Part shown: one piece after another, positions 31,508-42,479 of the stretch
Position numbering within the stretch: the stretch's first letter is position 1
Layout: every line of letters begins with the position of its first letter
Origin: Cycas panzhihuaensis
Taxonomy: Eukaryota > Cycadophyta
Direction of reading: 5' to 3'
Length of the DNA: 64,000 bases
NCBI GenBank assembly: GCA_023213395.1
Contig: CM041465.1
Coordinates: 58,349,741 to 58,413,740, forward strand
Position numbers and translations under genes: made by a program
The notes under the pieces: generated by a model
What the model was told of the DNA's origin: nothing
The model's input: only the letters and a program-made list of their open reading frames with translations
The model's database searches: none

Positions 31508-34449
31508 TGTTGGAATCACATCTATGGGGATGGCAACTATACCTAGTCGGAATAAGACAATTAACAGAAGGTTCCAGGGCAAAGGGATCAAACCAATGAG
31601 TATAAGGAAGAACCCACATAGGGCATCCATGCGTCAGAACATAGGTTCGGGACCCACGAATGGCACACGACTTCCTCAAGATAACTTGACTTTTGACTTT
31701 GAAGGGGAGTGTAGGTGAGGGATATTATCAGTTGCTCGAGTAACCTCAAAGCAAGGGTCTTCCTGCCCTTGGATGGTTGGAAGGGGAAGGTAAGACCTAA
31801 TGAAGGAATAGATCCTCATGGAAAGCGGGCTAAAGGATGTAGGTAGGGTGTATGTAGGTATGGTGAAGAAAGTAAAAGGACTTTAGGGAATAGATACTCT
31901 AAAAACTAATCCACTTAGCTGGAGGGTTGGATGGATAAAGAGTGGTAGTGGAAAGAGTTCCTACCACTCTTATGTGCGAGGGGGTTCCTAGTCTCTATAA
32001 GCACAATGGAACAAAGACTAGTCGCATGTATGCAAATGAGAGATACACTAAGCATATGAGTGCAAAGAACAATGAACACTCTCTCTCAAAAGTGGATCCT
32101 CACTCTCATTTCATTTTTAAAACAAAGGAAAAAGGAGAAAATAATAAACTTGGATATCATGCAACATGCACATCAATGCAATTAGGTGAAAGAGACAAGG
32201 GGATGATCCTTAATGAATACTCTTTCCTATAATGTGAACCAATATACAAGATAATGATGATAGTGGTTCTCTTTTCCTTTATTCCCTTATTGCCCTTTAT
32301 GCAAGCACACAAGCTAGAGGAAACATGAAAAGACCTACAAAATGAGAAAGGTGTACCTGTAAGAATGAAGTAGCTGAAATGTGGTCTTTGCATTATGCTA
32401 TGCCCACTTCCTCTTTTTCCTTCTCCTGTAGCGTGAGAAGCATGGGGTTTCCTTACCTCCCCCAAAAATGAAAGGAAAGGAATAAGGAAATGCAAAGGAA
32501 AAAGGAATTGTGAAAGAGTAGAACAACCAAAGGGAAAGAGACCAAAGAATGTACCTGGATTGTTGCTGCTTACCTGTCTCCACCAACGGTACAACAAACC
32601 TAAAATCACAAAGTTCTTTGCCCTTTTCGAAGGGGATGCTAGGATACAAAACAATATATATATACTTATGCAAAAGTAAACTATTGAAATGTTACAAATT
32701 AGAATGTTGTAAGTTAGATAATCTTCCACCAAAAGTGACTCTACAAACTTTCAAGAAAACCAACAACACATGCTAAAGCAAGAGGAGGTTAGCCTCACAA
32801 TGGCTAACCCTCCAACAAATACACCTCCACATTGCCCTTAGGTGCAGAGTGCAATAGATTAGGATAGGCTATTGGTAGTGGGCAGGAAAGGAGATAAATG
32901 TTACAAAGTTTGTAAAAGCTGCCTATGTTGTAAGTATGCTATGGGTAGTAAATTGCAACATGGGCTATGCCAAGACCCAGGATGAATATAGGGCACCATT
33001 TAGGATCAGAGAAGATGCCCAAAAGAGGTGTGAAGGCATGGAAATAGTGTAACAAGGGCTTCATATGCTGATATCCAGTGCAAGCCTAATCCCAAAGACT
33101 CCCTGGTGACCCAAGAAAGGCATAAGTGAAGGAGAGGAAAGAGGAGAAGGGGTTTTCCCTTGAGGAGCAGGTCTAGTGGGTACAGATCCCACCTTGTCTC
33201 ATTTCACTCACTCTTTATGAGTCCTCTCTCATAGCCTCCTAGGAAAAAACCAGGGGAGGATAGGGAGATCAAGAGGGCAAGAAGATAAAGGATGGAGGGA
33301 TACCTCCTGTGTGCAACAAAGAAGATAAGGAAAGGAATAATATGCTCAAAACCTAACCTTTTACAAGACAAACCCAAGGAAAGATATGGAACAATAATGG
33401 AAAATACCTGCTAGGCTATGTAGGAGGCAGTTTTGCCCCTATAGATAACAGAAAATGGCAGATTTGGTATGCTTACAGGATATCCTTAAGAAGGTACTGC
33501 AATGGAAACACACTTACTAAAAGATATAGGAAGGGCGTGGAGGCCATACTTGGGCATGAATCCTTACTTGGAGGTGTTAGTTGGTGAGCTTGCTATCACG
33601 GATCAAAGCTGCAATGGGTAGAGCTCAGGCTAGAACATAGAGAACTTGGACGTTGCAGGGTGCTCCTATAGAAAACTCCTGTGAAAGAGAGAGAAGAGAG
33701 CAAGGAAGGTAGAAGAAGAAGAAGAAAAATGAGGACGTTTTGGGCTTTATACCTAACCCTAAGCTGAATGGATGATTAGGGTTGAGATAAGGATTGAGAG
33801 GTATCGAATCCACATGGCAATTTTATAAAAAAAATAAAATTGTCCATTGTAGATTTTAAAAAATAAGTTATAGCAGTCGCCCCACGGTAAACTTCGTGGT
33901 ACCATGACATTTTCCATGGTGCAGTGACAGAGGCCAAAATAAGCCAAAGGGAGGATGCTTGGGAGCCTTAAAGGGGGTGCCCCAGGTCTAGGAGGGGCTG
34001 ACCCTCTATCCAGATGGTTAGGGATAGTCAAATAGAGAGGATGACCTAAACCAGATGGGGTACTAAAGTGGTAGAACTCCCAGGAAACCGATGATTGGCA
34101 TAAGGATAAACCAATCACACCCAGCAGGGTGCTAAGGGTTATGATATGGAATAGGGTGTGATAGATCACATAAGTTAAGCAGTGCTAAGGACAATATGGA
34201 GGTGCATAAGAGGGTTGTGGAGTGCCATAGGGGTGCATGTCTCACTAATCGTTATAAGATGAAAGAATAACAAGTAGTATGATCAAGCAATAGGTGCAAG
34301 ATGATCACTCAATCGTGACAGTTAGTCATGCAATGAGATGATGCTTCTATTTACCTTTATAAAGAAGTAGTAAAGGCAAAAGGGAAGAAACATACTTGTA
34401 CTTAATTGAGTCATCTTGCCAAGAACCCATTATTGGGAGCTGGGAAACA
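31508..34449 (-). repeat. 3' LTR of Tat element
   Basis: 2,942 bp; minus-strand start TGTTTCCCAGCTCCC (34449) preceded by the purine tract CCAAGGGGGCAG, and end ...GTGATTCCAACA at 31508. It aligns over its full length with 45823-48782. In the terminal 169 aligned bases I counted 22 differences, 21 of them transitions. Compared with the other LTR it lacks about 20 bp of a hairpin near 33905. Confidence 0.9.
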
Positions 34450-34461
34450 CTGCCCCCTTGG
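34450..34461 (-). promoter_or_regulatory. Polypurine tract of Tat element
   Basis: Minus strand CCAAGGGGGCAG directly before the LTR start TGTTTCCC; primer site for plus-strand DNA synthesis. Confidence 0.8.
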
Positions 34462-34959
34462 TAGCAGAGCCTCACACCTCGAAGGCATAATGCGATGGTA
34501 AATACTGGCAACGGAATGTGTGTAACATACATATATATAAATTATAGTAATAATGCAAACTAAGGGCGATGGCAAGTGTCATGGCAGAACGCGTGGGTAT
34601 AAAGGCAAGGGTGAGATAACATAGGGGCTACCTATGTGTCGCAACATAGATAAGAGGTAAAGGTAGCTGACGAGAGGGGATGTCCCCATCACAAGAGTAG
34701 GGTAGAAAGGTGGTGATGACCATGCCTAAAACTAGACAGATGTCATAAACAAAGCTGTGTACATACACAAATCACAAATAGCGAGAGCTATGTGCTAAGA
34801 TGCCAAGAGTAGAGTGAAGAAAACAAACCTGGTAGTCATCATAGTTCAGCCTCATTAGCGGCTAGCTTCAAAGGTGTGAACAAATTGTGATGCAAAGGAT
34901 GACCTAGGACTTGGGTGCAAGCATGACTGGACAAGTCCCTCAAGGTGGGTCACCAAGGA

Positions 34960-35338
34960 GAGGTAGGCGATGTTTAAGGATGAGGTAAACTAAGCTATCT
35001 GCCTTGGCATTGAGAGCCCACAGAATGTGTCAAATGTCGACAGATGAGAAACAAGCCAAGAAGGATCTAGTAATCGAGGCAAAGGCCCTCAAGCATGGGC
35101 ACCGCACCTGGTAGACCTAGGTGGAGTCGTAAAGGAGGATGATGGGTCCACGATGGAAGCAGAGTGCATAGGTAAGGGCCTCAATAACAACTATGTACTT
35201 AGCTTCATTATTGGTGGCTTAGAGAAGGAAGATATTGGAGTGCATGAAGTCGTGTCTGGAAGAGTCACGGAGAATCTACGTAGCAGCGGAAGGGCCATGG
35301 TTACCACGACTTCTGCCATCGGTGAAAATGAGTAAGGC
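34960..35338 (-). pseudogene. Archaeal-type RNase H (aRNH) of Tat element, downstream of the antisense gene
   Basis: One minus-strand frame carries the full acidic set of an RNase H. D is in IFTDGRSRGN (codon at 35318-35320), E in ATNNEAKYIVVIEALTYA (35204-35206), D in ILLYDST (35126-35128) and D in HILWALNAKADSL (34997-34999). All four codons are in the same frame; four stop codons lie between them. The NNEAxY and NxxAD(S/A)L motifs are those of the second RNase H described in Tat elements. In the Tat elements I know best this domain precedes integrase; here the RNase H-to-integrase linker (about 40150-40100) has no room for it and it sits about 3.6 kb past integrase, beyond the antisense gene. 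It would assist RNA removal and strand transfer in reverse transcription. Confidence 0.75.
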
Positions 35339-36279
35339 CATGACAAGAATGGGGGTAGTGATAGTGAGTAAGTGTTAACAAGATTGATGAGTAGAGAGGT
35401 TAAGAGTATGAAACTATCATAAAAGGCTCCAAATGGCTATCAATAAAGGCCACAAAAGTAAGGAAGACCCAAGGATGAGGCTACCGAAGGCAAAGAGGGC
35501 CAGTCAGCAGATGGGGAAGAACTGATGGTGAAAAGGCCCCTCTAGGGTGCCAAAGGTCACTTAAGGAAGCGAAATGCAGTCCCGAATAGGGGGGACGCTT
35601 CCTTTGGAAACCCCAGAGACGCGAACGGGCAGCGAAAATTTATCCAAGATGGCGAAACGAGTCAAACAAGTATAAACTCAAGTACATATGGAGGTGGCAC
35701 ATAAAATGAGGTAGAAGGGACCTCACAAGGCTAAGGAAAGGGTGCCATAAATGCACCTAGCAAGTCCAAAGAAGAAGAAGGCCACGGGGGCACAACTGGA
35801 GATAGACCCAGAAGGCAAAGGTGATCATAGAAAGAAGACGGTCTCAAGGGCTATCATGATGAGAGAAATGGGAGAAGTACCCATTGGGGCCCTCACCTAT
35901 ATAAAGGAAACTCAGTGAAAATGGAATTCATTTTCACGAGCTCATGGATGAATCAGAGCCCTTCCCTCTACATAGCAAAGCCCAACTTCAGAGGCACATA
36001 GGGAGAGATCCGACTGTTGGATTAGGATGTGGAGACAGCCGGTGGTGAGACCAGATCCAGTGAGTGGATCATTCGTACCCAACCCCATTTCGTCGATTAA
36101 ATCTAATTACTTTTTAGTAATTTTCAATAAAATTTTGGGCCCCTTAAGGGCAAATAATAATCTCTTAGAGTCCGAATTGGACCCAGCAAGAGGTGGGACC
36201 GGGGCTTTAGGGAGCCCTCGTCCCAGTGGGCCCGTATGTGGCCTACCCAGACAAATAATTTTATTTTTTTTACTAGAAA

Positions 36280-36299
36280 ACCCCCCATTTTTGGGGGGT
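36280..36299. repeat. GC-rich hairpin
   Basis: ACCCCCCA, loop of T residues, TGGGGGGT: a perfect 8-bp stem with a 4-base loop in the leader region of the antisense gene. Confidence 0.85.
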
Positions 36300-36380
36300 G
36301 ACACGACACCGTAATAAAGATAATGGTGCCATGATCTTTGTTGTGGGGCCGTTGGGATTTGGATAAAGTCTCAGCGGGCC

Positions 36381-36418
36381 CCACACTAAACTCTACAGTA
36401 CTACAGAGTTTAGTGTGG
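36381..36418. repeat. 14-bp stem hairpin related to the LTR hairpin
   Basis: CCACACTAAACTCT and AGAGTTTAGTGTGG form a perfect 14-bp stem around a 10-nt loop. A diverged copy (28 of 37 aligned positions by my count) lies in the 5' LTR near 48197-48233. It is 150 bp upstream of the antisense gene's start codon. Confidence 0.85.
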
Positions 36419-36564
36419 TATGAAGGCAGACTGGATAAAAAGTAAAAAGATGGCCCAAAGAGGAAGCAGATCTCGGTCTGAGAGGAGTGAGAGGCAGTCC
36501 TAAGGGTTGGTAGGTGGATTTGGATAGGTTCTAACTGTGTTTTGGGGTCTTACAGGTAGTCATC

Positions 36565-38191
36565 ATGGTGGATAACCATGAAAACATAGGAGTTGCTATG
36601 ATTAGCTTTATTGAGATGATGACTCATGGAGATCAGCGAGTATTAGGGAGATGTGGCCTATTGAAGGCCATTCAGATGCCACAATATGCGTTAGACTAGT
36701 GCCTCCTAGTGGATATAGTCTCACACTAGGATCAATGGAGGCATATGTTCCATCTCCCCTAGGTGGGAGACATTACAGTCACACCAAGAGACATGAGGAG
36801 ATGTGAGGCCAAGGAGAGATTAGACTAGGCTACGTTGATAGTGACAAACCTGGTCACCCAGTTGGATGCCATCAAGGCAACGGGAATAGGAGGACTACCA
36901 TACAACACCTTATTGCAGTGCTGGTTCTTTGACCACTTTAGAGCAGTAGCACCACTAGGAGGGCCCCACCCGATCTCAGCATGGGCTCCTATGGTCCATA
37001 GGTGGCAGACTCAGTTAAGGGAAATCGAGGACCAAGCGCACATTAGGTGCTCAGTCGAGGCAACATTGCTAAACCTCCTCATCATAACTGACTACAGAAC
37101 AGATTCGTATAGAGGGGTGAGGTAGGATAGTGATGATGAGGCAAGAGGAGTAAGAGGTACCCCTAGAGAGGGAGATGACGATGATGGAGGCGATGGAGGT
37201 GATGGGGCCGGCCCATCAGGAGTAGCAGGTGGAGGGGTAGGTCTATCAGGGACTGCAGGAGGAGAGGCGGGTCCATCAGGGACTGCAGGGAGAGGTGGAG
37301 CTTGTCGGATGATAGTCCAGAAGTTGAGGATAGTAGGGAGAGTCTAGGCAGTGATAGCACCAATGATAGAGGGTGGAGGTGCCTCGGTAGGCCCGACAGT
37401 TGGTGAGGTGGTACCAGAGGAGGAGGAGATACCAGCAGTAGGTGGAGGACCTGAGGAGGAGGTGATCATTCGAGTCAGGGAGCCAACAGTCCAAATAGGT
37501 GAGATACTACCTTTTCCCTTCATCATTTGATCACTAGATATATAATTATTATGCTTTATTTGATTTATTTGGTGTATATATTGATACGTAGCATGTTGGA
37601 TTTACAGGAGTGGTAGACATCGGGGGGTTGATTGAGGCAGTAGTCTGGGAGATGTTTCCCCGGGTCTATACGGAGGGACAACCTCCCATCTAAGTAGGCA
37701 AGGAGCCACGGTTGGCAGGAGACCACACGACGACGTTTGCCCCTCTAGGCAGGGCTAGAGACGTGTGGGCAACAGAGTCCCAGGAGTACGAGGCGAGGGT
37801 GGGATGACTCCAGGGAGAATTAGATATAACCAGGGTAGAGAGAGATGCACTATGAGGTCAGGTCCAGGCTCTAGAGGCTCATGGAGGAGTAGGTAGTGAT
37901 GCATAGAGTTGCATCAGGATAACATTACTGGAGGTGTAACTCCGAGGAGTAGATGGGGATAGGGATTGTATCCAGGCATGATACAATTAGCTGGTTGGTC
38001 AGATAGCATCAAGGTCGTCGAGGAGCAGGGCCTATACCCACACAACGGTGACAACCCTGAGGAGGCCTCGAGATGAGGGGAGTGAGGATGGGAGTTCCCA
38101 GAGATACAGGAGGAGTCTAGGAGGCATGTGGTCCCTAAGAGAGGAATCACATCGACCAGGAGATGATGCCCTAAGAGCAGGGCAGCACTAG
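36565..38191 (+). pseudogene. Antisense gene of Tat element: plant-mobile-domain-like protein with one intron
   Basis: Transcribed opposite to the element. From ATG 36565 (MVDNHENIG) one frame runs 311 codons to 37498. A donor ATAG|GTGAGA and an acceptor GGATTTACAG| define an intron at 37499-37607. Splicing it joins the frame exactly (phase 1) to a second exon of about 193 codons ending at TAG 38189. Exon 1 resembles the plant mobile domain (PMD): SHxDQWRHMFHLPxVGDITVT, then LLQCWFFDHFRAVAP (compare LLQLWxWxHF..RP), ending in an acidic Gly/Pro-rich linker. Exon 2 has a heptad-rich coiled coil (SQEYEARVG, LDITRVERDAL, VQALEA) and a basic, serine-rich tail. About a dozen stops, all of the CAG/CGA/TGG-decay type, break it. 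PMD-related antisense ORFs are known in Tat elements; function is unproven, with host PMD proteins linked to silencing. Confidence 0.65.
37499..37607 (+). other. Predicted intron in the antisense gene
   Basis: 109 bp, AT-rich between GC-rich exons, starting GTGAGATACTACC and ending TTGGATTTACAG on the plus strand. Removal preserves the reading frame. The direction of the splice signals supports genuine plus-strand transcription. Confidence 0.65.
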
Positions 38192-38949
38192 AGAGTAGGA
38201 TATAGTATACTTTTTAATTTGTCATGGGAAAGCATCAGACTTCCAGGGAGTCACCATATGTTCCCACATGCTTGTACTCCTCCCTACAAGGATTCTAACT
38301 TCCTATAGATGATGTATGATACCATTTGTATGATATGGCAAATGATGATTTTGTATATATAGACGAGGGCATTGGCACCCTATTTGATATATGTTGATGT
38401 GTGTGATGACACATGATGATGGATGATGTATATTTATTTTTTTATATGTATGAGGGTACACAGATACACGAAGAGGTATATATTATGATATTTTGATTAA
38501 TTGCCATATGATTTATGATATAGGACTATTTGAGCTATACACACTTCCTTTCATGTGGGGCCATATTCCTAGCAGGCGCACATACAATCACCATAAGTAG
38601 CGGCGATAGACATATGTGAGGCTAGGAAATAGGGCAGCACATATGTCCATATAGGAGCATAGTAGGATATGCAAAGGAAGTGCCAACGGGAAGGGAGTGG
38701 TGACACTCCAACGCTCCATCCTAGTCAGGGAATGTACCCAAGCCCAGGAGCGATTGGGACAATATACCCAATTAGGAAGACGGGGCCTCCAGAGAAAGGG
38801 GGACAAGGGGTTCCACGGGAGGAATCTAAAAGAAGTAAGAGGGCCACCCTAAGCTACCATTCTATCTGTGGTTAGGGGGAATGGGGATACACCTAGGATG
38901 GTAGTTTAGGCTCATTTTGGAGCATAAAGAAGAGGGTAATGTGGTCACA
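38192..38949. other. Spacer between antisense gene and integrase
   Basis: No domain recognised on either strand. It includes an AT-rich tract (38320-38520) with TATG-rich repeats and a GC-richer part near 38590-38860. The two genes converge here (integrase from the right, antisense gene from the left), so transcript ends are expected, but I could not identify poly(A) signals with confidence. Confidence 0.5.
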
Positions 38950-40100
38950 CATAGAATGTTTTCAGGAATTTCCCATTAACAACCTTTTCAAATTCGAGGC
39001 CCTCTAGGGTGACAATCCTATAAGTGTCGTTCCTAAGATTCTTGAGGATGACAAAAGGGCCAACCCATTTGGGTCTGAATTTAGTTAGGCGACCGTGGAG
39101 ATATTCTAGTTTGATGACATAGTCCCCAGGATGTAAAGGATAGGAACGAAGGTATTTATTATAAGTCCTTCATGCCCTAGCCTTAGAGGCAAGGTTGGCT
39201 TGGCAGGCAGCCGAGCGTTTATCATCCAAGGCCTCGAGGTCTAAAAGGCGAGCCTGACGGGTAGACTCCTCATCGATAAGACCTCAGAGAGAGACCTATA
39301 GAGAAGGAATCTCTAGTTCTAATAGGAGAACCGCCTCTGTCTTGTAGACTAAGGAGAAAGGAGTCATTCCTGTAGCTGTATGGATAGATGTGCGATATAC
39401 CCATAGGGTAGAAGGGAGCTGGAGGTACCAATCTCTTTGAGATTAGGCAATGGTCTTCTTTAAGATATTTATGAGAGTTTTATGGAACGATTTGACTTAG
39501 CCATTAGCCTGGGGATAGTAAGGAGAGGAAGTTTTATGAGAAATGTGAAATTTATCGCAAAGCTCATCTATCTCCTTGTTACAAAAGGGAGTTTCATTGT
39601 CCGTGATTAGGACATCAGGAACCTTAAAGTGGTAAATGATATGTTAGTAGATGAAGGTGGCTATCATCTTACCAGGAGTAGCGGTTAAGGGAATGGCTTT
39701 CACCCATTTAGTAAAGTACTCCATAGCTATCAAGATAAACTTATGCTGCAACGAAGAGGATGGGGTTATGGCCCCACTGAGGTCTAACCCCCATTGGGAG
39801 AAAGGCCATAGAGATATAATGGGGTGGAGAGCCTCGGAAGGCAAATGAGTGATGCAGGGCATCATCGACATCTCAAGGCATAAGCATGGGCATCCTTAAA
39901 GAGGGACGACCAATAGTACCCCATACGAAGGATCCTTTGGGCCATGGATTGGCCCCCAAAGTGGCCCCCGCAAATGTCATGGTGGCATTCACAGGGTATT
40001 TAGTCTGCTTCATCAGGGGTGATGCAATGAAGAAGGATCCCATCGAAGGATCTCTTGTACAACACCTCACCCATAAGAAAGTACTGTTTGGCAGTAGCCC
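38950..40100 (-). pseudogene. Tat element integrase
   Basis: Minus-strand order: an N-terminal zinc-binding region with ECHHDICGGHFGG near 40010, RILRMGYYW near 39960 and a degraded C..C pair. The core follows with LSPNGG-like text and a WGLDLSGAI motif holding the first D (near 39790), YFTKWVKA, then VLITDNETPF with the second D near 39600, and SPYYPQANG near 39505. The third catalytic residue, normally E in NGxVE, is K (VKSFHKTL). After TGMTPFSLVYKTEAV near 39350 comes the C-terminal domain with KYLRSYPLHPGDYVIK and VGPFVILKNLRNDTYRI, ending LKTFYV near 38955. It would insert element DNA into the genome; the E-to-K change and stops make it inactive. Confidence 0.85.
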
Positions 40101-41720
40101 AAATATGAGACCTAACTTTATCGCTAGTATCAAGGCGATACTACTATTGAGTGGGATATTGCATGATGTCCCCATACCACTCGCTATCAACAAGCAGATG
40201 AGGAGGGGAGTCCTGAATGGCCAAGATAGGCTCTTCAGGAAGAGAGTCATCAATAGGAACATCCAAAGGGTTCAGGATAGGAGTGTCAGCGAGATACTTG
40301 ACCACTACCATCCCCTTCTTTGATTTCCTATTAATAATATGAAGATCAAATTCCTGAAGGAGGATGATCCACTTACCGGTCCTACCTATCAAGTCAGGTC
40401 AGGTAAGTAAATAATACAAGGGATCGGATTGAACGATCACCCGAGTAGTATTCCGAAGTAAGTAATACTTGAACTTCTTGGTTGCATGTACCAGGGAGAG
40501 GCATTCCTTCTCCATAGGGGAGTAATTAAGTTTAGCAGCTACGAGGGTGTAACTGATGAAGTAAACAGCCCTCTCGGTTCCCAAATCGTCCTCCTAGGCC
40601 AACATGGCTCCTAGAGATTTATCAGTTGCTAAGGTATATAGGATGAATGGCCTATCAAAGAGAGGCGGCACCAATGTCAGGGTGGAAGTGAGGGATTTCT
40701 TAAGTTCTTCGAAGGCTTGCTGGGCCTTGGAAGCACAAACAAATGGACCCCCCTTCTTTAATAGGTTAGTGAGTTGTTTGGCATTTATGTTGAAGTTCAC
40801 CAAAATATGCCTAAGGAAACCAAACCTACCTAAAAATGACTTAATCTGTTGTTGGGTTTTAGGAGGTGGCATGTCAAGGATGGCCTTGACTTTATTAGGG
40901 TCGATTTGGATTCCTTATTTAGACATAAGGAAACCAAGGAGTTTGCTAGCGGTTACGATAAACACACATTTGAGAGGGTTGAGGCTTACATGGTATTTGT
41001 GGTATCATGCGAAGATAGCTTGCAAATCAATAGGGTAATGGGCTCTAACATGTGAGAGACCTATCATGTCATCCATGAAGACCTCTAAGGATTTGTTGAT
41101 GAGATCGTGAAAAATGAATTACATCGCCCTTTGATAAGTGGTGCCTGTATTGTTAAGTCCGAAAGGCATCGCCTTATAGGCGAAAGTACCCCACAGAGTG
41201 GTGAAGGCCATCTTGTGATGGTCTTTAGGAGAGATTTAAATTTGGTTATAACCAAAGAAGCCATCCATTAAGGATATAACTTCAAAACTGACGATTCGAT
41301 CGATAATCTGATTGATAAAAGGAAGTGGGAAATTATCCTTAGGACATGCATTATTGATATCACAGAAATAAACACATATCCGGGTAATCCTATTCTTTTA
41401 GCAACGGGAAAAATGTTAGATACCTATTTAGGATAGTCAATGGAAGTGATCAATCCTACATTAAGGAGTTTCTCAACTTCTATTTTAACATCAGCTGAGA
41501 GCTTAGGGTGAAAAGGGCATTGCTTCTGATACATGGGGTGAGCGCCAGGAATGGTGGTAAGATTATGGGTCACGATTGAAGGATCAATTCCCTTCATATC
41601 AGAGTAGTCCCATGTAAAAACATCCCTAAACTCTTGGAACATAAGGATATACTCCTTCACTTTATCAGGAGAGCATTCTGCCCCTACCTTAATGACTTTT
41701 CCAGGGGCAAGGACTATGTC
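40101..41720 (-). pseudogene. Tat element reverse transcriptase and first RNase H
   Basis: RT starts near 41700 with EYILMFQEFRDVFTWDYSDM and VEKLLNVGLITSIDYPK near 41425. The catalytic box FMDDMIG is intact at 41068-41079. Thumb/connection follows as PPPKTQQQIKSFLGRFGFL near 40850 and FEELKKSLTSTLTLVPP. RNase H (gypsy type) shows LATDKSLGAMLA near 40610, MEKECLSLVHATKKFKYYLL near 40500 and VQSDPLYYLL near 40410, so three acidic residues are kept. The following linker reads GRTGKWIILLQEFDL and then DDSLPEEPIL before leading straight to WYGDIMQYP and integrase, without the second RNase H often found at this point. Stops and frameshifts occur every 100-300 bp. Confidence 0.9.
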
Positions 41721-42479
41721 CTAGGTTGCCCCCATGCACATGGCATTCCCCTCCTTAAATTAGAGGGGGGCTCAATCAACAGGAAGAGATGGAATATGGG
41801 ACGGAGTTGGGTCAGTGAGAGAAGACCTAATAGCTAAGACCTTTTGATAGCCAAGCCTATGGTGATCAGAAGGAATATTGGGCATGGAGCCCACTAAGTG
41901 CTCAAGCAGGGCTTCGTCATTCTTAAAGTAGTCCACCCCATGGATGACCACACTTCGAGAAGATGAAGGGTGAAGAGAAGTAGAGACGACGGGACCATGG
42001 TGGTCGTCATGCTTCTTAATGTTCCCAATGGACTCCCTGGAAAATCCAAAAAGAGGTCCCTTGTAAGGGACAAGAGGAGGCTCCCCAACTTCATTACCTA
42101 TGTGTGGTAATGAAGGGGAGGACTTAAAGAACACCTGATCAACATGGGCGATGACATAAGGCACAAGAGAAGAATTAGTTTCTCCAACTATAGGGGTTCC
42201 GGATCAGGATCTAGAATAAAGGAGGTGCCTCCTACTCATGCCCAAAAGGGAAACAGGATGGGGGAGATCCTCATCCTTGCCATCAGACTCATCGTCACTA
42301 AGTATGGAAAGGTACCCATAACTTTTGACACCAATAGGAGCAAACCATGTGAGGTTGGAAGAAGAGGATGAAGGGTCTTCTTCCAAAAGAGATGAGGCGA
42401 GGATGTTAATAGAATAAGCAGAGGCATGGGTAGAAAGGCCTTTGTCGCCTTTCGCTTGGCTATAAGATGCTTGACGGGG

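Larger units (their letters stand above)
35339..36564 (+). promoter_or_regulatory. 5' control region and possible leader of the antisense gene
   Basis: A plus-strand core promoter candidate lies at 35882-35907: an inverted CCAAT box (ATTGG) about 14 bp upstream of TATATAAAGG (35898-35907). A leader of about 640 bp to the ATG at 36565 contains GC-rich hairpins (36280-36299 and 36381-36418). A splice acceptor-like GTCTTACAG ends at 36555, nine bases before the start codon, so a leader intron is plausible. The element's own transcript would be antisense to this promoter. Confidence 0.5.

Noticed and set aside
37163-37526. Minus-strand ORFs rich in Leu, Ser and His opposite the antisense gene
   Set aside because: They are shadows of the acidic Gly/Pro-rich linker of the plus-strand gene, with no motif of their own; the splice signals support the plus strand.
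39886-41055. Several plus-strand ORFs over 65-145 codons
   Set aside because: They lie exactly opposite the minus-strand RT, RNase H and integrase domains and have no recognisable motifs.
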